DNA of 64,000 nucleotides. It comes from Glandiceps talaboti. Taxonomy: Eukaryota > Hemichordata > Enteropneusta > Spengelidae. A program made the position numbers and the translations under genes. The stretch is from contig NC_135564.1 of NCBI RefSeq assembly GCF_964340395.1, positions 23,603,387 through 23,667,386 on the forward strand. The letters run 5' to 3'. The notes under the pieces were generated by a model, which worked only from the letters and a program-made list of their open reading frames with translations, had not been told where the DNA came from and made no database searches. Below are positions 15,111 to 26,600 of the stretch, one piece after another (within the stretch, counting starts at the first letter, position 1; every line of letters begins with the position of its first letter).

Positions 15111-17080
15111 GTAAGTCAAGTTGCGACTCTCTTCTCTCGCCCAGTCAAATATAACTCTTGTCTTAAGGTAGTCACAAAATAAGTAATTGGTTGACCCGAT
15201 AGTTAGTGACTTTTAGCATTTGAGTCGAGATCGTGTGTGGTGCAGATATGGTCGTAGTGCAAGGGTCATTTATCGTCCACACGTTGACAAAGGGAATGTC
15301 TCCGTGTATGTGTTTAACCGCTACGGTGATTTCTGTTTTAACGATAAACCCCATCGGCATCGCACAAACTGTTTTATCTGAACTTTGATAAGGTCTGATT
15401 TAAACTCACTGTCTCTATTTTAAGCATATATTTATGTATTAATAGATGGCTATGTGTTATCATGGCAGTGAAGGCGTTTAGATCAAAGGTTTCTTGAGAA
15501 ATACTACATTAACCAGTGTTCTCAGTACGAGAGGTCAGTAACCACGTTGTAATATGTTCGTTCACGCAAAGCGTAGCTTAGCTACAGCCTACAAGCCCGT
15601 CTAGACTAGGTCATACGGACAAACGGATGGGAAAAAGTTACAGTGCAGATTGTTCCTTATATGACCACGATACATGGCCATTTTCATCGTTTTGCGAGGT
15701 TGGAACAGACTCCACACTTCACTATATTTGCGTAATGGGGGGCCGGGTTAGTATGGTTTGGCAGACGGGAACTTGAACGTACATGTAGGTTGATGCACAC
15801 GGTTTTACTCAGCAGCATGAGGAACAGTATGTTGTAGACTTGTGTATCATTTTTGTGTGAACAAACTAAGTGTTTGGCCCTTTGGGTTCGTAGATGAATG
15901 TATTATTTACCCACGTCGTACAGTCCACCTTTCACTGATTCACACAACCGTGATAACGTGTGATTGTAGCAGGACGTAAACTGTCAACATGATGATATGC
16001 GGCTCTGTCGGGTTATGAAGTTGTATTCGAAGCACAGGGGCGACTCAAGAGATCAAACACAGGCAATGTACAAGATTTGCCACAAATCAAATGCGATGTT
16101 GCTTTACATTGAGTGTGGTTCAGTTTATGGACAAAAAACAAGATATAATCGATGGAAACAATTAGGAGGAATGCAGGACCGGTATTTTATTGTAGAAATT
16201 ATCTGCTGCCTTGAAATTGAATTTCAACGATTTTCGGTGTAGTACACAGACAACATGATAGAGAACGGATATTGGGTCCCAATGACTTGACTGGAAATGT
16301 CCAGTGCATGATTAGTCAGCCGTATGCAGTTGTGAAATATCTTCCTGGAGTACACCCGAGTTACTGTTGCAAATGTTGAGACCAACAGCTGGACTCATCC
16401 AAATTAGAGTTATAGAATAATAGTACAGTAGTCACCTCTTGTGAAAGTTAATGCGATTGAAAAGCCATTAAGTGAGCAAAGATTGTTGTAAGAGGCAACA
16501 CCAACACAAAGACATTATGACATTTCAGTATTGAAGGATAACAATAGATATAAAGGCATATATACTGGCATCTGGTGATTACTGTATGAACTTTAGTGAG
16601 CACATAAGACTACATACAAGTGGTGGTTTTTATATGGAATTGTTCTATCATTTTGTAAAGTGCACTTGTGACCACTACATAGGTGTAATGACTGTCTGTA
16701 ATCATGGAGATATGTACTTCCATATTGTAATTAAGATTTTGAACTGTTGGATGTATGTTCCAGCAAAATGGAAGTCATTGTTGTGGATGAAAGTTTAACA
16801 GATTGGCACATCAAGATTTAGAATGGTCACATGATCAAGTTCGTCTTTCACAGACTCTTGAGTATAAAAGAGTTTTTGATGTGCGTAAGGGAGGAGACAT
16901 GAAGTTAAGATACATAACTATACTCTTTGGTTTAGGCTCATTTTAGATTTAAATTGAAAATATATTTAGTGAATTTGCTGTGGAGGTTTGTGACCTGTGT
17001 CAGCATGTATTATTAGCATACATTTGTAAATACCAAGTATTATTGTAGTAATTTGTGACAGGTCAGTTTTATTATAAAAC
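15111..17080 (+). other. Start of intron 1; no feature seen
   Basis: Intron 1 of the receptor gene runs from 15111 to 42242. This first part shows no repeat or exon that I can support. Its first kilobase is less AT-rich and has more CpG than the rest, compatible with a promoter-proximal region. Confidence 0.45.
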
Positions 17081-17081
17081 T

Positions 17082-18745
17082 GATAAGGTTCAGTAGTGCT
17101 ATAGGCATGGCATGTGTGTGTGCAAAAACAACTTAATAAAGTCAAAAACTATGGGACCGATTGCCATGATATTTGGTGGGTATATTACCTTGGGTGTCTA
17201 GTTGGGAAATTACTCAAATCAAAATGTGTGATTTGGGTCAAAAATGTGATTTTTGGTAAAAAAAAAAAAAAAACTACTAACCAGATCGATCTGAAATTTG
17301 GGTGGAACATTCTTACTGAATCTTAGACGTTAGAGGTGTTTAGATTTAAGAAGTGTTCGTGACACGATGATCCCATCAGTGATATGCAAATTAGGTCTTA
17401 AATTGTGTCATTTTTAGTCCCCGCGGACGAAGTCCGGAACGGGGACTTGTGGATTGGGTTCCGTCTGTCCGTGCGTCCGTCCGTCTGTCCGTCCGCAGTT
17501 GGTTCTTGGAGATGCCTGGACCGATTTATTTCAAACTTGGCACAGGGGCAACATGCTATGGCATACATATGCACGTCAATTTGTTTTATGATACGATCCA
17601 ATATGGCCGTCTAGCAACCATTTTGTTTGTGAATTTTCCCTGTCTAAAGCCATAACTCAGACATGCTTGAACAGATCTCATTCAAAGTTGGTATTTGGAC
17701 AGTGTTCTATGACATACATGTGCATATTCATTGTTGTCATGATACGATCCAATATGGCCACCTAGCAGCCATTTTGTTTGTGAATTTTCATGTCCAAAGC
17801 CATAACTCAGACATGCTTGAACAGATCTCATTCAAAGTTGGTATTTGGACAGTGTTCTATGACATACATGTGCATATCCATTTTCATTGTGATACGATCC
17901 AATATGGCTGCCTGGTAGCCATTTTGTTTGTGAATTTTCATGTCCAAAGCCATAACTCAGACATGCTTGAACAGATCTCATTCAAAGTTGGTATTAGGAC
18001 AGTGTTCTATGACATACATGTGTATATCCAATTTCGTCGTGATACGATCCAATATGGCTGCCTGGCAGCCATTTTGTTTGTGAATTTTCCATGTCCAAAG
18101 CCATAACTCAGACTCCATTTTCATCGTGATATGATCCCCCATACCCAATCAATCCTTTATTGTTGTAGGCTTGTTCCATGTCCAACAAGCACACACAACA
18201 TATCTAAGTCTGTTTGTTTTAGGTTCACAAATGTTGTTGCGTGATCACAGTAGTGATAATTCCTTAAAACCCAATTATAGCGGGGACTATGTCATTCTCA
18301 ATGACTTGTTGTCAAAAATATAGTTCCATAACTACTGGGCAGATTGGTAGGGATGTATCTGGGGATGTGTAGGTGAAGCTGTATTCATAATGTGATGATC
18401 ACATCAATGATATGCAAATTAGCTCTAACAATCTCAATCATGGTAAAAACATATCTTGAAACTGCATGGTGAATGATGGGTTGAAACTTGGTGGGGATGT
18501 TTCTGGAGGTATCATTCTGCAGTTATTGTTGAAAATATTTCGACACAGTTGGCCCTAGCACCCATGACCACACCCTTAGCAACAGTGAAATGAGGATGCA
18601 TATTAGAAAGATAACAACAGGAATGGGTAGGTAAGTGACTAAAGATTCAAAAAATGTATGGAAATATGCCTAGCATCAGGACCACGCCCATATTAACAGC
18701 CAAGTACAATTGTGCTACAATGACATTGGTGCTATTTTTGCAGAT
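17082..18745 (+). mobile_element. Dispersed repeat family C, copy 1 (interrupted)
   Basis: Begins near ATAAGGTTCAGTAGTGCTAT and ends near CTACAATGACATTGGTGCTA. Internal words recur in degenerate tandem fashion: CATGATATTTGGTGGG, GATATGCAAATTAGGT and, toward the 3' end, ACCACGCCCAT and ATGTATGGAAATATGCCTAG. It is homologous to the fuller copy at 38935-39985. It is split by a family B element at 17416-18310. No protein coding is evident and the transposon class is unknown. Confidence 0.7.
17416..18310 (+). mobile_element. Family B element, copy 1 (Helentron-like architecture)
   Basis: The 5' end AGTCCCCG-CGGAC-GAA-GTCCG-GAA-CGGGGACT folds into a two-tier hairpin. A GTCC/GTCT microsatellite follows, then four tandem units of about 150 bp, seen as the word TACGATCCAATATGG at 17592, 17743, 17893 and 18043. 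A unique 3' part contains AGCGGGGACT, the complement of the 5' terminus, then GTCATT-CTC-AATGAC (a hairpin) and CTTGTT. It sits inside family C with TTTTT on its left, and family C resumes on its right. Short frames such as VPADEVRNGDLWIGF cross the 5' part but differ in frame downstream and look non-coding. The Helentron/HINE assignment is inferred from architecture only. Confidence 0.8.
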
Positions 18746-19715
18746 GACCTTTCCTGGTTTCTAAACCAAAAGAAATATTTTTGATTTTGGCTCTAAAGTG
18801 CTTGTTGTGGCAGTGTTGCATTACCAAGTATTGTAATAATTTAGGACTAGTAGGATGTGTTGTTTGAGGCAGAAATCCCCCCCCCCCCCCCATTATGATT
18901 TTTAGAGCAAAATAAAATATTTTAGACTTGCAGTGTTTGGGTTTCTGTATGTATTTGGGTTTCTTTGTGTTCTGTATACTATCATCACCTCCATGTAGGA
19001 GTGGGTAGTAAGTCTGATACTTATTTAGATGACATCTTGTGATGAATTTAAGTGTGTAAAAGCTAAAGTATAGTATGCTAGGACATTTAATATGCCATGC
19101 TTCCTTCACAAGTGCCATTACTGAGTGTTAAGAACAAGGTCTTTGGGAAACTTACTCGACAAAATGGTGGTCTCAGCCACTACAAATATGCCTTAGTTAG
19201 AGTAGTAAACAATGGTATTTTTATGGTTGGTCATGCCATTACAGCAAGACACCAGGTCAATGGAACATGTGACTGTGGGTTAGCTGGCAGTGAAGCCACC
19301 TGGGGAAACCCGACACTGAGACTCAAAAGGTCTGGAATGTCAGGCAAAAGTGCTTGGTTAGTTTAAACATCCTGGAATCGTTGAGTCCATCATGAGTGAG
19401 TCCATACTGATACATGTAACAGGCAAGAGTTGGACAATATAGATTGAGAATATGCCCATATTGGCAAGTACACAGTCAAGAATCAGATGACCAGAAGTGT
19501 CTTCTCAATGTTGTCGGCTCATAAATCATTCCTGAAAGCTGAGATTTGGTGTCTCTCATTTTAATCATCATGATGAAATTAGAATTATTGTAAGCACCAG
19601 AGTCATTTATCATGCCACAACATCTGCATGCACTGAACTGTTGAAGCTTTTGAATGTTGAAATTCTATTTGCATGTATAAACCCCCTAACTTATTGGAAT
19701 TGGGCACTCTCAGCC
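18746..19715. other. No gene recognised; poly-C tract
   Basis: Intronic sequence with a C run near 18878-18890. The 128-codon minus-strand frame crossing that run has no recognisable domain and I do not support it as a gene. Confidence 0.45.
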
Positions 19716-19716
19716 T

Positions 19717-19790
19717 CAGGGCTTGAACTTAACTTTTCTGAATACTATTTTCTCGTGCCCGAATGACAAACCTACTTGTCCACAATTTTT
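19717..19790 (+). mobile_element. Solo transposon end (CAGGGCTTGAA type)
   Basis: CAGGGCTTGAACTTAACTTTT resembles the terminus CAGGGCTCGAAATTCG of the element at 56112-57593. Sequence related to it stops at 19790, where a family A element begins after TTTTT. It is therefore probably a relic cut by that insertion. Confidence 0.4.
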
Positions 19791-21867
19791 ACCTCCCATA
19801 AGGGTACGGGAGGTATTAAAACGGGAATGTCTGTCTGTCTGTCTGTCCGTGTGTGTGTCTGTGTCATCATTTTCTAAAAACCGGCTGGCTCAATTGTAAT
19901 GAAATTTGGAATATGTAATCTTTAGGGTAATGGCTAGACCTGATTAGGTTTTAACCCTTTGAACCCTGAGAGGGTATAAATTGGGTTCAAGTATCATGTA
20001 ACATAACCCCTGGTGTCCAAACTGACCAAGGATGACCCAAGAAAACTATATATTTATGGAATCTATATATATCATAGTTCCTAAAAATATGCAAATTTTG
20101 TCATGTGACCTCATTAAATATTCAAAATGGCCACCAAACCAGTAAAGTTATGAAGTATTTTTCACATTTTTATAATTTGTATTGGTGAAAGTACAGAATT
20201 CTCAGTTTTTTATAGCATTTTAGCCCTAAATGTTACCAGCCTGTGGAATAATATACAAAATATTACATAATATGTAAAGATTTATGTATAAAATTTTGAT
20301 TTTCACCCTGGTAAACAAGTGGTAACTCGTTATTTTTGTATGCAATTCAAGGAGTGGAAGTACCATATTGCAGGATTGTTTGAGTCCATACTGACCAATA
20401 ATGATGTGGTGAAACCATATATTTTTGAACTGATCATAAAAAAAGCATCCCAAAAATATGCAAATATTGATCATGTGACGTCATATATTCAAAATGGTCG
20501 CCTTTACAATAAAATTATTGAATTCTCTGCCTTTTTTTCAATTTGTATGGGTAAGAGTATAATATTTTCAATTTGTTATTGCATTTTAGCCCTCAATGTT
20601 ACAAGGCTGTGGCACAATATGGAAATATTACATCATATGTAAGGATTTAGGAGCAAAACTCTGATTTTCACCCCATACAACATATGGTGAACATATAGTA
20701 ATTTGGTACTCTTGAACGGTGATTCCGAGAGAGACAGTGCCATATTACAGGATCATTTAAATCTAACCTGACCATATTTGACCATGCATAACCAAGTATT
20801 TTTGGAATTACCAAAAGATAGTGGTCCCAAAAATATGCAAATATCAGTCATGTGACCTCATTAAATATTCAAAATGGCTGCCATTACAGTCAAGTTGTGG
20901 AATTTTATGCACATTTTTCAATTTGTATAAGTCAGAGTACAATATTTTCAATTTTTTATTGTAATTTTAGACCTCAGTGTTGCAAGGCTGTGGAATAATA
21001 TAAAAATATGACATCAGATGTAAAGATATGGTTTTAGTCATTATGTACTAGGCAAACATACAGTAATTTGATATGTTCGGCATACCATTCAACAAGTGAA
21101 ATAGTCATATTACATGGGTGCCTTAGTCCAAACTGACCATGTTTTACCATACGTAACCAAGTATTTTTGGATACATACAAAGAAAGTGGTCTTACAAATA
21201 TGCAAATAGGTCATGTGACCTCATTAAATATTCAAAATGGCTGCCATCACAGTCAAGTTATTGAATTTTTCACAAATTCTTCAATTGCTATTGGTGAAAC
21301 CTGAAACATTCTTCATTTTTCATTGCACTTTGTTGTTCAATGTCTTAAGCATGCAGAATTATATGCAAATATTTTATAATATGTAAATATTTGGGCACCA
21401 AATCTTTGTTTTTAGTCATCATGTACTGGGTAAACATATGATATATCTGTGTGACATGATGCAAAATATGTAAATACATGTATCATATTACAATACAAGT
21501 GTGCTGGAGTCCAAACTGGCCTAGTGTCATCTGGTATAACCACATATTTGTGGAATCAAAATGCAACATGGATCCCAAAAATATGCAAATTTCTGTCTCA
21601 TGACATCATTAAATATTCAAAATGGCCTCCAATACACAAATCATAGTTTTCTTGATATATTTCTTTCTGTATTTTGCATGTGGACATAAGACTCTAGACT
21701 TTTCATATCATTCTATTGCTCATTATCACATGGTTGTGCCTTAGCATGCAAATATACAACAACAAACAATATCTATAACATAAAAATGATCTTTAATATT
21801 CATCAAGTGCTGAATGTAGGTGGACTGTGGTAAATCTGAAACGTCATCCCAAAATTCAAAAAGGAGG
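19791..21867 (+). mobile_element. Family A element: hairpin, GTCT microsatellite, 365-385-bp tandem units
   Basis: Starts directly after TTTTT with ACCTCCC-loop-GGGAGGT (7-bp stem, 19791-19814), then (GTCT)n. Five large tandem units follow, marked by ATTCAAAATGG at about 20121, 20488, 20868, 21231 and 21615 (spacings 367, 380, 363 and 384). Each unit carries TCATGTGACCTCATTAAATA and AAAAATATGCAAAT. A likely 3' end, GGAGGAGTGTCATATCACT near 21863, contains the complement of the 5' CCTCC. The layout parallels family B although the sequences differ. No protein coding seen. Confidence 0.7.
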
Positions 21868-21889
21868 AGTGTCATATCACTAGGGCCCT

Positions 21890-23260
21890 AGGTCCCAGGC
21901 CCTCGGACGAATGTGATTTCTCTTTCTCTAATATTACTATACACTTTTCAACTCAGTGTGACACAGAGGACCCAAAAATAAATAACTTGGTCACATAACT
22001 TCACTGCTATTTCAAAAATAGCTGACAGTCTCTAACTGATATCAACAATATTTTCGGTTGTGTTCATCAGAAGTGTTGATGATTGAACTTATGATGGGCA
22101 ACACATGTAACAATAAACTTACATGAATTTAAAATTTTTTTTTTTTTACAATGTACATGTGCTACTGTTGACCTCGTTGGCATGTATCACATTGTGGTAT
22201 CTAAACTATCTAGATGCGTACATAAACCTACATTGCTTCATTTGTGAACTACATGTAAAACTGTAAAACCAAGTTGATACTGGAAGATAACAAACAACAA
22301 GACACTAACAACATCTTGTATGATGCCCTCAAATAAACTAGTGATACAGCATACAAATGTTAGAATTTGAGCTACAAACAACTATACAACACTATTTGCA
22401 ATATAAATATGTAGATGATAAAATAAGGTACAAATCATAGACTAATATTGTCATGAAAATGAGTGCATGTAGGTTTTTTTTTTCCATTTTGAGAATATAC
22501 ATGTAATACCACTGTCAATGTTCATCCTTATTTCTTGAGTGTGTGAGAAGTTGTAGCTCACTGTTCAATCAAGTAATGCCTCTTCCTTGTAGTTGTACAC
22601 TCTGTTGGGTATGAAAATTGTCCATACACAGCTCATCATCAGTATTGAGTAGAATCTTCAAAATATCAATTTCAATAGGTGCAGGCTTATCCCAGGTTTA
22701 TTGTATTCTTTTCCTGAAATTCAATAATAAGAATGACAAGGTTTATTATTCTCAATATTTCTTTTGTATGTTGTCTCTAGCTGATGTCAAAATTGCAAAT
22801 CATACAATGCACTATGAACAAAACACTTGAACTGAAAATAAAAATTGCAATGAGGAAAAAATGAAAATAATTTTCATTGTACAGTGGCATGCCGACATGT
22901 ATGCATGTCTACATTTTCACAATTTTTCAACATTGCTAGAGTTCAAACATACATGTACTCTGTAGAACAAGAAATGAACTATGTGTATCTTGCTATTATT
23001 TCAATGAAACATGTACATAAATGTCCACCTCTGAGATACACTTCACACATAACATTACATAAGCAGATGACTTATCTCGATAGTTCAATAGTTTATGTAA
23101 ATACTCATGAAATTCAGTTGAACACTTGTCAAGAAAAGTTACAATTTGTTTATATAATTTATTATATTTTTACTTTGATCTGAACTGATTGATATGTGTA
23201 ACCTGACTCGGACATACAAATGAAGTATCAAAAATAGTATTGCTTGTTTTGAGATAATAA
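21890..23260. other. No recognisable feature
   Basis: AT-rich intronic DNA. A 10-T run at about 22138-22148 and scattered ACATGTA words are the only notable items. Confidence 0.45.
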
Positions 23261-23480
23261 CCATGACATACTAAAAATCTGACACTCTAAAAAAAATGGA
23301 AATTAGAAATACATGGTCACCAAATTCTAGTAGTTTCAAAATTCATTTCTGGCTGTTTTGAACAGAGTACACGAATACATTTCATTCATAATACAATACA
23401 TGGAAAATTCTGAACATATTCATATTTACCTTGATTGTGTTGAAGTCTTCCAAAGTGCTCCCAATTTTATCTGCTTGCCT

Positions 23481-23720
23481 TCAAGGGCAAAACTGCTGCG
23501 CACTATTTCTGTCACCTGGCATCAACACATGTCTGTGTTGACATCCCAAGTCCCGTTGCATTCTATGTATAGCATTCAGATTTGCGATGTCAAATATGTT
23601 GACATTGTTATCATTCAGATAATTACTTTACAACGAACAGTTTGTTTGATTGCCGTACACCACAGTGTTTATCGATACCATGCCCACGCTGACGATCATA
23701 AATACAGCAATGCCTATCAT
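23481..23720 (-). pseudogene. Unrecognised minus-strand reading frame with N-terminal membrane segment
   Basis: From the ATG at 23720 the frame begins MIGIAVFMIVSVGMVSIN, a convincing signal anchor or signal peptide, and continues TVVYGNQTNCSL with one NQT glycosylation sequon. A TAA at 23628-23630 interrupts it. The same frame then stays open to a TGA at 23481-23483 (SNYLNDNNVNIFDIANLNA and onward). The word TT|GTAAAG just before the TAA could instead be a splice donor, making this a first exon. I do not recognise the family. It may be a decayed gene copy or chance. Confidence 0.25.
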
Positions 23721-24285
23721 AATTTCGGAGCGTCGCCATTTTGACATCGTAGTATTACGATTAGCTGATCTTACACTTCTTCGATGACACGACACTGGCC
23801 ATTTTACGACTGAGGTTCAATTTGTTGACACTACAATCTCTAATATGGCGGCCCTTGATCCCATGTGTGCCTATACACAGTTCTGACGTCTTGAACACTG
23901 ATTTTCAACAACAAAAACATCAAAAATAGCCTAGAAACTTCCCCATCCTGCTGCGGATCTGTGCGTAATGGTCGCGTTCTCGCCATTTTTAAAAACTCGT
24001 ACAAATTGTGCCCAAAATTCATGTAAAAATCACGGTTTTCAAACACGGTCAAACGTACATACTATAACAGAATGGGTGTATGGTTCCCTAGCTTACTCAT
24101 ATCTGATAGCTGGCCCCTCAGCAATGTCTTTAAAGGCGCAAAATCTTGTACGACGTTGGGGGTATTACAAACAGGCCTGTTATAACGCATGCGCGTTTAG
24201 CATATTACCGAGCCGAGTGTTAAGGGTTAAGCCAGATCTATTTATGTTTACTTAGAGAAATTTGCATATTAATGAAATCAACTAA
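23721..24285. other. No supported feature; locally CpG-rich
   Basis: Contains several CGCCATTTT-type words and more CpG than its flanks, as seen near promoters, but no reading frame that I can identify. Confidence 0.35.
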
Positions 24286-24289
24286 TTAA

Positions 24290-24848
24290 AACAATATCTT
24301 AAGACTGCATACTTCAATTTCAATATAATTTAGTATATTCGTTAAATATAACAATATACATTTGTCCTATAAAATTTGTTGATGTACCTTACAGTGTTAA
24401 TGAATAATTTGCATAATTAATTATTTTTGGTAATTAGGCTATATCTTAAGAATGCATACTTCATATTCAACATAATTTAGTACATACTTTAACTATAAGA
24501 AAACATATATGTCCTATCAAGTTTGTTGATGTACCTTACTGTTAATGAATAATTTGCATAATTAATGATTTTCGGTAATTAGGCTATATCTTACGAATAC
24601 ATACTTCAATTTCAATATAATTCAGTACTCACGTTAACCATAACAATCGCATATGTCCTGTAAAGCTTGTTGATGTACCTTTCAGTGTTAATGAATCATT
24701 TGCATAATTAATGATTTTCGGTGATTAGGCTATATCTTCAGACTGTATACTTCATTTTCAATATAATTCCGTCCATACGTTAACCATAACAAATCACATA
24801 TGTCCTATAAAGTTTGTTGATATACCTTAGTTTTAATGAGGCTATATC
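24290..24848 (+). repeat. 146-bp tandem array, left part
   Basis: Four units with the marker TGTTGATGTACC at 24378, 24524, 24668 and 24815 (spacing 144-147). Unit words are TTTGCATAATTAATGATTTT, GGTAATTAGGCTATATCTTA and AGAATGCATACTTCA. The array continues at 26319 after an insertion. Confidence 0.9.
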
Positions 24849-24852
24849 TTAA

Positions 24853-26314
24853 CCCTTTCACCACCAATGGCCTCATGGGATTGTGTGTTGTCCACCAGCC
24901 CCCTCACTAACATAATGTGAGAGTGAGTGTGGTGTAATCAAACTGATATAAAAATACTTAGAGTTGCTTATTTTAAAAAAATAAGGTATCATTTGAATTG
25001 AAAATAAATTTTCTACATCATAGTAGCAAATACATACATTCAAATATCACACACATAACCGAAATATGAATTAATGTAATAAAATATTAATAAAACAAAC
25101 ATAGAATGTTTATTTATTGACATATCACAAATAAACAAAATATTTATATTACAAACAAAATTCAAAATACCAACATATATGTTCCTACAAAACTTCTGTA
25201 TACTGGTTAAATGGTCAAAATCGGCGAAAATTTGTCAGAAAATGTTATTTTTATTCGTAAAAAATTTGAACGACAATAATTAACGGCCCACTAATCCAAT
25301 TACAACGTAATAGTCAGCCCCGCACCGGTAATCAAAGGGACAAAAATATCTGAAGTCGTCGCCCCAATACTTTCTGAAAAATCAGTTTGTGTAATTATAT
25401 ATCATTATTTGACAGAACAACAAAAAAATGCCCCCAAGTTGGTAGTTTATGAGTCCAAATCCGGACGCCAAAGTGACGCTTTTCGCCGACATGCTTACCC
25501 ACGAAAGCAAATATGCAGTCGGGACTTTGAAGTTACGTTGCGATAATCTGATCCTTCCATATACTGTATTGAGTTCACTCAGCCATCTCCTTGTACAAAA
25601 CATCGTATTCATAGTCAAAATTGAGTGGAAATTTCTATGAACAACACCTTTATTTACATTGCAAACGATGTTAGGGGAGACAGATTTTGCTTTGGCTTTG
25701 TTGAAATTTGAAATTTACATTGAAAAACTCGCGTAAAAATCCGATCGGAAAATCGACCATATCACCCTGCGACTCAAATCTAACACGATCAATGCACCAT
25801 TCACCAGCCAGATGAAAATGGTCGACATGTTTGTTGACTAGCCGAGAAGTGCATAAGGAACTTGTGAGGCGGTCCGAATAAATAGATGTAAAATCTGACG
25901 TTTCAAATTAAAAATTCTTCTTCAAGGTATTTTTAGGCAAGACATATTAGGTAAATACCTGAATATATCTGGAACACTTAGTTGACTAGCCGATTGTATG
26001 AATGCCATAGAATTAGAAGGCATCGAATGAATAACATTGAAAAAAGTAAGCGTGAAACTGATTTGCACAGGAAAGATGTAATCTTTTTGTTTCGTTATTT
26101 TTTTAACGATGAAGACTACGCATAAATGGTCGTAGTTTGGGCTCATGAATAACGGCCAATAGGTGTTTACTTTTATTGTCTAGAACCTGTCAAGTACATG
26201 AATATACATTGAGACTTATGAATATTCATCGTAGTACATCGTAACTACTAGTAGCTACTCGTCTTTACTCGTTACGACGCGTAATTACGATGTGTTTGAT
26301 TTTGATGTCGTCCC
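24853..26314. mobile_element. 1,462-bp insertion flanked by TTAA duplication
   Basis: The 146-bp array reads GGCTATATC-TTAA at 24849-24852, breaks, then resumes TTAA-GAATGCATACTT at 26315-26318. Intact units read GGCTATATCTTAAGAATGCA, so the empty site contains a single TTAA. The insert begins CCCTTTCACCACCAATGG and ends TTTTGATGTCGTCCC. TTAA duplication is typical of piggyBac and Kolobok superfamilies, and the left CCCTTT fits piggyBac-like ends, but I see no matching inverted terminus on the right and no transposase frame. It may be a defective element. Confidence 0.7.
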
Positions 26315-26318
26315 TTAA

Positions 26319-26600
26319 GAATGCATACTTGAATTTCAATATCATTTAGTACATAATGTTAACCATAATAAAGTGGGTACGTCCTATAAAATTTGTTGAT
26401 ATGGCATATAGTTTTAATGAAAAATTTGCATAATTAACGATTTTAGGTAACTAGGCTGTATCATAAAAATTCAAGCTTCAAATTTCATATAATATTATAA
26501 TATGGTACATATATCAACCATAATAATATGCACCTGTCCTACATGTATGAACTTTGTTGATACAACTTTTACCTTTAATTTGCACAATTAGTGATTCCCT
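26319..26600 (+). repeat. 146-bp tandem array, right part
   Basis: Continuation of the interrupted array, about two units, more diverged toward the right end. The unit spanning the insertion lacks about 33 bp (the TTTGCATAATTAATG segment) on its left side. Confidence 0.8.

Noticed and set aside
17405-18106. Frames reading VPADEVRNGDLWIGF and MLEQISFKVG repeats (also at 27435, 40248, 53785, 54176)
   Set aside because: Different frames are open in different copies, the microsatellite part is low complexity, and units differ by frame-changing indels. These are non-coding parts of family B.
18732-19118. 128-codon minus-strand frame
   Set aside because: Crosses a poly-C tract (poly-Gly) and shows no recognisable family or splice context.
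23358-23744. 128-codon plus-strand frame
   Set aside because: No ATG-supported domain. The opposite strand over part of the same region has the more protein-like hydrophobic segment.
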